A stretch of DNA of 64,000 nucleotides from CAWIJJ01 sp963836405 (GTDB taxonomy: Bacteria; Acidobacteriota; Terriglobia; Bryobacterales; Bryobacteraceae): positions 372,001 to 436,000 of the forward strand of contig CAWIJL010000003.1 of NCBI GenBank assembly GCA_963836405.1, read 5' to 3'. Positions 1 through 6,305 of this stretch are shown piece by piece; position 1 is the first letter of the stretch; each line of letters opens with the position of its first letter. A program made the translations under genes and the position numbers. The notes under the pieces were generated by a model. It saw nothing but the letters and a program-made list of their open reading frames with translations. It was not told where the DNA came from and made no database searches.

Positions 1-530
1 AGCGGCGGGAAATCGTGCGTCCCTTCAAGGGAATCAGGTGGATCGCGTGCCTTCTGGAATTCAAGGGGCGGCAGCGCTCGGTAATGTCTCCGGGGCTCTA
101 CACGGAGCTCTTCTTTCTGGATGAAGCCGTGGGGCTGTCGGCCGGGCACCGGCCGTGCGCCGAATGCCGGAGAGACCGGTTCAACGCGTTCCGCGCGGCG
201 TGGGCCCTGGGGCACGACGCAAGTCCCGAACGGCTGCGGGCGCCGGCGATCGACCGCGAACTGCACCGCTGCCGCGTTGACCCAAGCGGCGGCAAAGTCA
301 CTTACGAAGCGCCGCTCGAGTTGCTGCCGGACGGCTGTTTCGTGGCGATCGACGGGGCCGCCTACCTGCTCTGGAAGGGCGCACTCGCGCTCTGGACGCC
401 GGAGGGGTACGCCCGAAGTGAGCGCCCGCTCACCGGATTGAAGGTGACCGTGCTGACGCCGCGGCCCACGGTCGAGTGCCTCGTCCACGGGTATGAACCG
501 GAAATACACGGATCCTTGTCCTCGCTCTGA
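1..530 (+). CDS. Hypothetical protein with Cys-x2-Cys motif, 5' end cut by the window
   Basis: The frame is open to the left edge of the window (codons CGG CGG GAA ATC precede the GTG at 15), so this is probably the C-terminal part of a gene starting upstream. About 175 residues are visible. The segment HRPCAECRRDRF has a Cys-x2-Cys pair that resembles the zinc-binding Ada-type motif, followed by a mixed alpha/beta stretch with alternating hydrophobics. I recognise it as a conserved hypothetical type of protein but cannot name a function. It ends 135 bp before the BMC genes, and a good promoter lies in between, so it is not part of that operon. Confidence 0.6.
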   Translation, partial: RREIVRPFKGIRWIACLLEFKGRQRSVMSPGLYTELFFLDEAVGLSAGHRPCAECRRDRFNAFRAAWALGHDASPERLRAPAIDRELHRCRVDPSGGKVTYEAPLELLPDGCFVAIDGAAYLLWKGALALWTPEGYARSERPLTGLKVTVLTPRPTVECLVHGYEPEIHGSLSSL

Positions 531-556
531 GCTAATGGCGCTATTTCAGTTTCCGC

Positions 557-585
557 TTGCCTGAATTCGTTCGACCGCATACAAT
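557..585 (+). promoter_or_regulatory. Predicted sigma70-type promoter of the BMC operon
   Basis: A TTGCCT hexamer (557-562) and a TACAAT hexamer (580-585) are separated by exactly 17 bases, close to the TTGACA/TATAAT consensus. Transcription would start near 592, just ahead of the symmetrical repeat at 598-648 and about 75 bases before the PduL start codon. This rests on sequence match only. Confidence 0.5.
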
Positions 586-597
586 GGTCTTTACCGT

Positions 598-648
598 TTT
601 GATTGAGTTTGACTGGCTTCAACAGCAGAACAGTCATATTCAGTCAAA
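598..648. promoter_or_regulatory. Four-box symmetrical operator, likely DeoR-family site
   Basis: Two direct boxes TTTGATTG (598-605) and TTTGACTG (608-615) are mirrored by CAGTCATA (631-638) and CAGTCAAA (641-648). Each pair has a 10-base period, and both the outer and inner pairs are centred on position 623. The inner right-hand box differs from the perfect inverse by one base. The site lies directly after the predicted promoter and before the PduL ribosome-binding site (AGGGA at 656-660). A DeoR-family repressor gene ends the operon at 5548-6303, so autoregulated roadblock repression is the simplest reading. That link is inferred. Confidence 0.6.
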
Positions 649-665
649 AAGCTCCAGGGAACGAG

Positions 666-1343
666 ATGGCAGACATCACACGCCAACAAGTCGAGGAACT
701 GGTCCGGAAGATCGTCAACGGCCGTACGGGCACGGGGGCCCGCGGTTCGGCGCCGTTGCTGGCGGTTCACGCCTCGGCGCGGCACATGCACGTCAGCCGC
801 ACGGACCTGGACATTCTGTTCGGCCAGGGCTATGAACTGACGAAATTCCGCGATTTGTACCAGGCGGGCCACTACGCCGCCAACGAGATGTGCACGATTA
901 TCGGTCCGCGAAGCCGCATCATTTCGAACCTGCGCATCCTTGGGCCGATCCGGCCGCGCACCCAGGTGGAACTGGCATTTACCGACGCCATCAGCCTGGG
1001 ACTGGATAACATACCGGTCCGCCTTTCCGGCGATATCGACGGCAGCGCGGGGGCGTTCCTGATGGGTCCGAAAGGCATGGTCGAGCTTAAAGAAGGCGTG
1101 ATTCGCGCCGCCATCCACGTCCACATGAACCCGGACGAGGCGGCCTGGTTCGGAGTCAAGCAGGGCGACGAAATGAAGCTGCGGGTCGGCGGCGATTGCG
1201 CGATGACGTTTGACCGGGTGAAGGTCCGCATCGACAAGAATGTCCGGCTCAACGTACACATGGATACCGACGAAGCGAACGCCTGCGGCCTGCACCGGGC
1301 CAGGGAATTCGAACTCGTCAAGCAGGAGACTACGACTAAATGA
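666..1343 (+). CDS. pduL: Phosphate propanoyltransferase (PduL-type phosphotransacylase)
   Basis: This enzyme exchanges CoA for phosphate on an acyl group, regenerating CoA inside a microcompartment and giving an acyl-phosphate that can make ATP. The 225-residue product has the two PduL half-domains with the zinc-ligand histidines in HASARHMH (His35, His40, His42), the second-half IHVHM (His151, His153) and NVHMDTDEA (His198). Residues 3-18 (DITRQQVEELVRKIVN) form an amphipathic helix of the kind that targets cargo to BMC shells. An in-frame start exists at 603, but ATG 666 has an AGGGA site 5 bases upstream and yields the normal N-terminus. The stop overlaps the BMC-T start (ATGA at 1340-1343). 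First gene of the operon. Confidence 0.93.
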   Translation: MADITRQQVEELVRKIVNGRTGTGARGSAPLLAVHASARHMHVSRTDLDILFGQGYELTKFRDLYQAGHYAANEMCTIIGPRSRIISNLRILGPIRPRTQVELAFTDAISLGLDNIPVRLSGDIDGSAGAFLMGPKGMVELKEGVIRAAIHVHMNPDEAAWFGVKQGDEMKLRVGGDCAMTFDRVKVRIDKNVRLNVHMDTDEANACGLHRAREFELVKQETTTK

Positions 1344-1912
1344 AGCAAGCGTTAGGAATGATTGAAACCAAGGGCCTCGTGGCGCTTTTCGAAGCCTCCG
1401 ACGCCATGTTGAAAGCGGCCAATGTCACCTTCGCCGGATGGGAGAAGGTGGGCAGCGGGATGGTCACGGCTTTCGTGGAAGGCGACGTGGCCGCGGTGAA
1501 GGCCGCCACGGATGCCGGAGCGGCGGCGGCGCGGCGCGTGGGAGAGCTTTCGAGCGTGCTGGTGATCCCGCGCCCGCACGACGAGCTGGCGCCGTTCGTG
1601 AGCCAGCCGCCCGCGAAGAACAACGCGGAAGAAGACCCCAACCGCACGGCCGCTCTCGGCCTGATCGAGACGCGCGGCCTGGTGGGGCTGGTGGAGGCGA
1701 GCGACGCCATGGTGAAGGCCGCCGGCGTCCGGCTCATCCGCAGCATTGAGATCGGCGGCGGCTTTGTGACCTCCGTGGTCCGGGGCGATGTGGGCAGCGT
1801 GCGCGCGGCGGTGGATGCCGGGGCGGCGGCGGCAAGGCGGGTGGGCGAACTGGTTTCCTCGCACGTGATTCCGCGCCCGCACGATTTGATGATCGAAGGG
1901 ATGCTGCGCTAG
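1340..1912 (+). CDS. BMC-T shell protein, tandem BMC domains
   Basis: A microcompartment shell tile of 190 residues made of two BMC domains, about residues 1-88 and 104-190, joined by a Pro/Asn/Glu-rich linker. Each begins with the canonical GMIETKGLV / GLIETRGLV strand and ends with the VIPRPHD segment, so both halves keep the standard, non-permuted order (PduT-like, BMC-Ts class). Trimers of such proteins fill hexagonal positions in the facet. The pore segments differ: KVGSG in the first half and EIGGG in the second. No cysteine is present, so the iron-sulfur site known from PduT is absent. Translationally coupled to pduL by a 4-base overlap. Confidence 0.92.
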   Translation: MKQALGMIETKGLVALFEASDAMLKAANVTFAGWEKVGSGMVTAFVEGDVAAVKAATDAGAAAARRVGELSSVLVIPRPHDELAPFVSQPPAKNNAEEDPNRTAALGLIETRGLVGLVEASDAMVKAAGVRLIRSIEIGGGFVTSVVRGDVGSVRAAVDAGAAAARRVGELVSSHVIPRPHDLMIEGMLR

Positions 1913-1933
1913 GCGAGAACGAGGAGATACGAC

Positions 1934-2206
1934 ATGGAAATGCAAGCCATCGGAATGATTGAAACCAAGGGCCTGGTGCCCCTGGTATATGCCAGCGATG
2001 CCGCGTTGAAGGCCGCCAAAGTGCAGTTTAGGGGCTGGAAGAAAGTGGGCAGCGCGCTGTGCACGGTGTTTCTTACCGGCGACGTCGCTTCGGTGAAAGC
2101 CGCTGTAGACGCCGGCGCCACCGCGGCCCGGCAGGTGGGCGAGCTCATCAGCGTGCACGTGATTCCCCGGCCGCACGACGAACTCACCGCCGTCCTCCCG
2201 AAGTAG
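1934..2206 (+). CDS. BMC-H hexameric shell protein
   Basis: A 90-residue single-domain BMC protein with the typical opening AIGMIETKGLVPLV, the pore-loop region KKVGSAL, and the closing HVIPRPHDEL. Six copies form the main facet tile of the shell. The pore motif reads KVGSAL rather than the more common K(I/V)GSG, so the central pore may be slightly narrower; this is inferred from sequence alone. It follows the BMC-T gene by 21 bases with an AGGAG-like site (GAGGAG at about 1920-1925). It is the only BMC-H in the locus. Confidence 0.94.
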   Translation: MEMQAIGMIETKGLVPLVYASDAALKAAKVQFRGWKKVGSALCTVFLTGDVASVKAAVDAGATAARQVGELISVHVIPRPHDELTAVLPK

Positions 2207-2210
2207 CCTG

Positions 2211-2507
2211 ATGTTTCTGGCGAAGGTCATCGGCAACGTGGTCGCGACGCAGAAGAGCCCCGAGTTTCAGGGAATGAAGCTGCTCTTCATCCAGCCGTAC
2301 ATTAACCGCGACAAGGTGCTGGTGCCTTCAGGCAGCTCGGTGGTGGCCGTGGACAGCGTGGGCGCCGGCGTGGGTGAGTGCGTGCTCTTTACGCAAGGCA
2401 GTTCGGCCCGGCTGACCCACAACACCAAGGGCGCTCCCGTGGACGCCGTGATCGTCGGTATCGTCGACACGGTGGAGGTGGAAGGAACGATCGTCGAAAA
2501 ACCATGA
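2211..2507 (+). CDS. BMC-P pentameric vertex protein (EutN/CcmL family), copy 1
   Basis: A 98-residue EutN/CcmL-domain protein that caps the shell vertices as a pentamer. Recognisable family features are the opening MFLAKVIGNVVATQK, the strand LLFIQPY, the VAVDSVGAGVGE turn and the closing VDAVIVGIVDTVEV. It starts 4 bases after the BMC-H stop and its own stop overlaps the aldehyde dehydrogenase start (ATGA at 2504-2507). It is the first of three BMC-P genes here. Multiple BMC-P paralogues are also known from the planctomycete/verrucomicrobial fucose-rhamnose BMC loci, which this operon resembles. Confidence 0.93.
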   Translation: MFLAKVIGNVVATQKSPEFQGMKLLFIQPYINRDKVLVPSGSSVVAVDSVGAGVGECVLFTQGSSARLTHNTKGAPVDAVIVGIVDTVEVEGTIVEKP

Positions 2508-3925
2508 CCCTGGACCAGCAGTTGATTGCGGAAATCGCGAAAGAAGTGGTGGCCCGGCTTCAGGCGCAGACTTCCGCGCCGGCTCCCCCGGCGGCGGAGG
2601 ACGGCGTATTTCCCACGGTGGACGATGCCGTGAAGGCGGCGGCCGAAGCGCAGTTGAAGGTCGCCGCGATGAGCCTCGAGGACCGCGGCCGGATCGTGGC
2701 CATCATCCGCCGCATGTGCGCGGAGAAGGCCGCCGAATGGGCCCGCATCGAGCTGGATGAAACGACTCTCGGCCGGCTCGATCACAAAATCGAAAAGCTG
2801 CAGAACGTGAAGTACGTGCTGGGCGTCGAAGCCATGAAGAGCGACGTGCGCACGGATGCGAGCGGGCTGTGCCTGATCGAGCGCGCGCCGTGGGGCGTGA
2901 TCGGGATGGTGCTGCCGGCCACGCACTCGGTGCCGACCATGGCCAGCAACGCCATCAATGTGATTGCGGCGGGCAACACAGCGATCTTCAGCCCGCATCC
3001 GGCCGGCGCCAAGGTGGCGGCGCTGGCGCTGCGCGCCATGAACCGGCAGATCGAAAAGGAAGTGGGGGTGAAGAACGTAATCACCACCATGGCCAACGCC
3101 AGCATCCGCGCGGCCGAGGAGGTGTTCCATCATCCTGGCGTGGCGCTGCTCTGCGTCACCGGCGGCCCGGCGGTGGTAAAGGCGGCGGCGAAGTCGGGCA
3201 AGCGGGTGATTGCGGCAGGGCCTGGAAATCCTCCGGTGGTGGTGGACGAAACGGCGGATCTCGACCGTGCGGCGGAAGCCATCGTGCAGGGCGCGTCGTT
3301 CGATAACAACCTGCTCTGCATCGGCGAAAAGGAAGTGTTCGTCGTGGCTTCGGTATTCGACGAGTTCCGCGCCGCGATGCGCCGTGCGCACGCCTACGAA
3401 ATCGACGCGGCTGCCATCGAACGGCTGACCGCGGCGGCGTTCACCATCGAAACCACGGGGAAGCATTGCGGGGCCCACGTGAAGAAGGAGTTCATCGGCA
3501 AGGACGTCTCGGTGCTGGCCTCGGCGGCGGGCGTGCAGCCGCCGGCGGGCTGCCCGCTGCTGTTCGGCGAAACCAGCGAGGACCACGCCTTCGTGCAGGA
3601 GGAACAGATGATGCCGTTCCTGCCCATCGTCCGGGTCCGCGACGTGGACGAGGCGATCGCTGCTTCGGTCCGCGCCGAGCACGGCTACCGGCACACGGCC
3701 ATCATTCATTCGAACAACGTGGAGCACGTGACCCGCATGGCGCGGGCGGTGGACACGACGCTGCTCGTGCATAACGGCCCCTGCGTTGCCGCTCTCGGCA
3801 GCGGTAGTCCGGGGTACCTGAGTTTCAGCATCGCCACTCCCACCGGCGAGGGCGTCACCACGCCCATGACCTTTACGCGCGAGCGGCAGCTTGCCGTGTG
3901 CGGGGGCGCTCTTCGCATTTTCTAG
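2504..3925 (+). CDS. CoA-acylating aldehyde dehydrogenase (PduP/EutE type), BMC cargo
   Basis: Oxidises an aldehyde (lactaldehyde, propionaldehyde or similar) to acyl-CoA with NAD+, the step that keeps the toxic aldehyde inside the shell. The 473-residue product has the acylating ALDH signature DNNLLCIGEKEVFV with the catalytic Cys at residue 272. Its N-terminus (LDQQLIAEIAKEVVARL, residues 3-19) is an amphipathic helix followed by an Ala/Pro-rich linker (about 20-33), the classic encapsulation-peptide layout. An upstream in-frame start exists at 2378, inside the BMC-P gene, but ATG 2504 overlaps the preceding stop (ATGA) and gives the family N-terminus. Substrate is inferred from the aldolase in the same operon. 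Confidence 0.93.
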   Translation: MTLDQQLIAEIAKEVVARLQAQTSAPAPPAAEDGVFPTVDDAVKAAAEAQLKVAAMSLEDRGRIVAIIRRMCAEKAAEWARIELDETTLGRLDHKIEKLQNVKYVLGVEAMKSDVRTDASGLCLIERAPWGVIGMVLPATHSVPTMASNAINVIAAGNTAIFSPHPAGAKVAALALRAMNRQIEKEVGVKNVITTMANASIRAAEEVFHHPGVALLCVTGGPAVVKAAAKSGKRVIAAGPGNPPVVVDETADLDRAAEAIVQGASFDNNLLCIGEKEVFVVASVFDEFRAAMRRAHAYEIDAAAIERLTAAAFTIETTGKHCGAHVKKEFIGKDVSVLASAAGVQPPAGCPLLFGETSEDHAFVQEEQMMPFLPIVRVRDVDEAIAASVRAEHGYRHTAIIHSNNVEHVTRMARAVDTTLLVHNGPCVAALGSGSPGYLSFSIATPTGEGVTTPMTFTRERQLAVCGGALRIF

Positions 3926-3928
3926 CTT

Positions 3929-4204
3929 ATGTTTCTGGCGCGCATCGACGGGACCGTGACCTCCACCATCAAGCACCCGACGCTCGAAGGGTGGCGGCTG
4001 CTGATCGGCCGCCGCCTGGAGCCGGGCGGCGGGCAGAGCGGCGACCCGTTGATCCTGGTGGATACCGTGGGCGCGCGGCTGGGATCGACCGTGCTGGTTT
4101 CGACCGACAATGAGCCGCTGCGCGCCGCCTCCGGGAACACGACACCCGCGCGCCTGCTGGTCGTGGGCATCGTGGACCACGTCAACGAGGAGGCTGCGGC
4201 ATGA
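3929..4204 (+). CDS. BMC-P pentameric vertex protein (EutN/CcmL family), copy 2
   Basis: A 91-residue EutN/CcmL-family protein with the opening MFLARIDGTVTSTIK, a LILVDTVGARLGSTVLV core and the closing LLVVGIVDHVN. It is clearly diverged from copy 1 and carries a Gly-rich insertion (EPGGGQSGD) between the first strands. It begins 3 bases after the dehydrogenase stop, and its own stop overlaps the next BMC-P start (ATGA at 4201-4204). Probably an alternative vertex subunit of the same shell. Confidence 0.9.
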   Translation: MFLARIDGTVTSTIKHPTLEGWRLLIGRRLEPGGGQSGDPLILVDTVGARLGSTVLVSTDNEPLRAASGNTTPARLLVVGIVDHVNEEAAA

Positions 4205-4509
4205 GGCTCGGTGTGGTGCGCGGTTCCGTGGTGTTGAGCCTGGCCGTGCCGTCGCTCGAAGGAATCCGCTTCGCGATCGTGGAGCCGGTTACGGCGGAAT
4301 CGCTGGTGGCAGGCGGGCGGCTGGGAGGCGGCAAGCCGCTGGTCGCGGCGGACCAACTGGGCTCGGGTGTGGGACAGGTGGTGGGATTTGTCGAGGGCCG
4401 TACCGCGGCCAGCCCCTATTATCCCGGTGAGGTGCCCGTGGATGCGTACTGCGCGCTGATCACCGACAACATTGAATACCGGCCCCCGAAGGGCAAGGAA
4501 TTGTTATGA
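4201..4509 (+). CDS. BMC-P pentameric vertex protein (EutN/CcmL family), copy 3
   Basis: A 102-residue EutN/CcmL-family protein, the most divergent of the three. The family pattern is visible in LGVVRGSVVLSLAVPSLEG at the start, VAADQLGSGVGQVVGFVEG in the middle and VDAYCALITDNIEY near the end. It has an extra loop AASPYYPGEV (about residues 72-81) and a charged tail (PPKGKELL). Overlaps the previous gene by 4 bases and the aldolase start by 4 bases, so translation of the block is coupled. Confidence 0.88.
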   Translation: MRLGVVRGSVVLSLAVPSLEGIRFAIVEPVTAESLVAGGRLGGGKPLVAADQLGSGVGQVVGFVEGRTAASPYYPGEVPVDAYCALITDNIEYRPPKGKELL

Positions 4510-5543
4510 AAAGCTTCGATTTGCGGCAATACAACGTCGTCACCATGGAGGATGTGGAAGGTGCGGTACGGGCCGGAGCCACGGAGTTGGTGCTTCGCCC
4601 CAACGCGATTCTGACACCGTCGGCCAAGGATGCCGTGTCGGCACGCAATCTCTCCATCCGCGATGAAGCGCCTGCCGGTGGCGGCGCGACGGGCCAAAAC
4701 GAGTTCGACAGGATACTCAACTCGCCGGAAGCGGAGAAGATCAAAGCCGAAATCGTGCGCGTGGGCCGCAAGCTCTGGGAGCGCGGGTACGTGGACGGCA
4801 ACGGCGGCAACATCTCGTATCGCATTGGCGAGAATACCGTCATCTGCACGCCGACCCTGACCAGCAAGTCCGACCTCACCACCGACGACATGTGCCTGGT
4901 GGATCTCACCGGGAAGCAGCTTGCGGGGAGCCGCCCGCGCACCAGCGAAATCCTGATGCACATGGAAATCTACAAGGCAGTGCCCGCAGCCAAAGGCGTA
5001 GTCCACTGCCACCCGATTCACGCCACCGCCTACGCCATCACGGGGCGCGTTCCGCCCACGTGCATCATTCCGGAATTCGAAGTGTTCGTGGGCAAAGTGG
5101 CGCTGTCGCCCTATGAAACGCCGGGCACGCAGAAGTTCGCCGAGACCGTGATCCCGTACGTCAAGAGCCACAATACGGTGCTGCTTTCGAATCACGGAAT
5201 CGTGTGCTGGGCGGACACGGTGACGCATGCCGAGTGGTTTGTGGAAGTGGTGGATACGTACTGCGCGACGCTCATCGCCGCCAAGCAACTGGGGGCGCCG
5301 ATCACCCACATCTCCGAGCCGCACACTACGGACCTGATCGACATCAAGCAGAAGCTCGGCTTGCCGGACATTCGCCTGGAGGGCAAGGAGTGCCAGTTGT
5401 GCGACCTTCCCGAGCAGCCCGGCGCCATTACGGTGATGCCGAACGCTTGCATGACGGCTGCACCGGGTGCTTCGCCGGACGATACCGAGGCGCTGATCCG
5501 CGCCGTGACCGATGCCGTCATGGCCAGGCTGGCCGGCAAATGA
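4506..5543 (+). CDS. Class II aldolase (fuculose/rhamnulose-phosphate type), BMC cargo
   Basis: Splits a deoxy-sugar phosphate such as fuculose-1-phosphate or rhamnulose-1-phosphate to dihydroxyacetone phosphate and lactaldehyde. The catalytic domain spans about residues 70-290 of 345. The catalytic Glu148 and zinc ligands His167, His169 and His230 have exactly the spacing of E. coli FucA (Glu73, His92, His94, His155). The protein is longer than free FucA-type enzymes (about 215) at both ends. The N-terminus (1-51) is a separate segment with VTMEDVEGAVRAG and ILTPSAKDAV. The C-terminus is a linker followed by an amphipathic helix (DTEALIRAVTDAVMARLAG, about 325-344), a predicted C-terminal encapsulation peptide. 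Which sugar phosphate is used cannot be told from sequence. Confidence 0.88.
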   Translation: MKSFDLRQYNVVTMEDVEGAVRAGATELVLRPNAILTPSAKDAVSARNLSIRDEAPAGGGATGQNEFDRILNSPEAEKIKAEIVRVGRKLWERGYVDGNGGNISYRIGENTVICTPTLTSKSDLTTDDMCLVDLTGKQLAGSRPRTSEILMHMEIYKAVPAAKGVVHCHPIHATAYAITGRVPPTCIIPEFEVFVGKVALSPYETPGTQKFAETVIPYVKSHNTVLLSNHGIVCWADTVTHAEWFVEVVDTYCATLIAAKQLGAPITHISEPHTTDLIDIKQKLGLPDIRLEGKECQLCDLPEQPGAITVMPNACMTAAPGASPDDTEALIRAVTDAVMARLAGK

Positions 5544-5547
5544 ATCG

Positions 5548-6303
5548 ATGAAGGCGGCGGGACGGCAAATTCGCATCCGTGAACTGCTGGACCGACAGGA
5601 GTTTGTCGACCTGGAAACGCTGTGCCGCGAGCTCGAGACTTCCGAGTCGTCGGTGCGCCGGGACCTGATCGCGCTCGAGGGCGAGGGATTGCTTCGTCGC
5701 GTTTACGGCGGGGCGATGGCGTTGCAGGCGCGCGACCACGACCTGGACTTCGAGTGGCAGAGCACCCGCATGGCGGAGGAGAAGATCCGCATCGCGGCCG
5801 TGGCCGCGGGACTGGTGGAAGACGGGCAAACCATAATTCTCGATGGCGGCTCCACCACTGCGGCGGTGGCGCGTTCCCTCAAGAACCACTCGCTTCACGT
5901 CATCACGAACTCGCTGCCGATTGCCGAAATCTTCAAGGAGGCGCGGGAAATCGAGGTGACGCTGACGGGCGGCTATCTGTATCCCCGGCTGCGCGCCATG
6001 TTGGGCCCCATCTGCGAGCAGATGCTGAGCCACGTGAGCGCGGACCTGCTCATCATGGGGATCGGCGGCATCACCGCGGAGGGCTTCAGCAACAACAACA
6101 CACTGGTCGTGGGACCGGAGCTCAAGATGATCGACTGCGCGCGAAGGGTGGTCGTGGTCGCGGATCACACGAAGTTCGGCCGCGGCGCCGTGATTCATGT
6201 GGCTCCGCTGGACGCGGCCAACGTGGTGGTCAGCGATTCCGATCTTGCGCCCGAGTATCTGGAGATGTTGCGGGCGCGCGGCGTGGAAGTGCTGGCGGCG
6301 TAG
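5548..6303 (+). CDS. DeoR-family transcriptional regulator of the BMC operon
   Basis: A 251-residue DeoR/GlpR-type repressor. The N-terminal winged helix-turn-helix covers about residues 6-55 (ETLCRELETSESSVRRDL, then LLRRVYGGA, the usual DeoR ending). The rest is the DeoRC effector domain with the sugar-phosphate-isomerase-like motifs LDGGSTTAAVAR, VITNSLPIAE and ADHTKFGR. ATG 5548 is chosen because it starts 4 bases after the aldolase stop and gives the standard N-terminus; the frame itself opens at 5512. The effector is probably a sugar phosphate from the pathway. Candidate target: the four-box repeat at 598-648. Confidence 0.9.
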   Translation: MKAAGRQIRIRELLDRQEFVDLETLCRELETSESSVRRDLIALEGEGLLRRVYGGAMALQARDHDLDFEWQSTRMAEEKIRIAAVAAGLVEDGQTIILDGGSTTAAVARSLKNHSLHVITNSLPIAEIFKEAREIEVTLTGGYLYPRLRAMLGPICEQMLSHVSADLLIMGIGGITAEGFSNNNTLVVGPELKMIDCARRVVVVADHTKFGRGAVIHVAPLDAANVVVSDSDLAPEYLEMLRARGVEVLAA

Positions 6304-6305
6304 GC

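Noticed and set aside
2267..4180. A 637-codon open frame on the minus strand across the BMC genes.
   Set aside because: Its translation is rich in His, Arg and Gly with no domain; it is the codon shadow of the plus-strand BMC genes, which have clear family matches.
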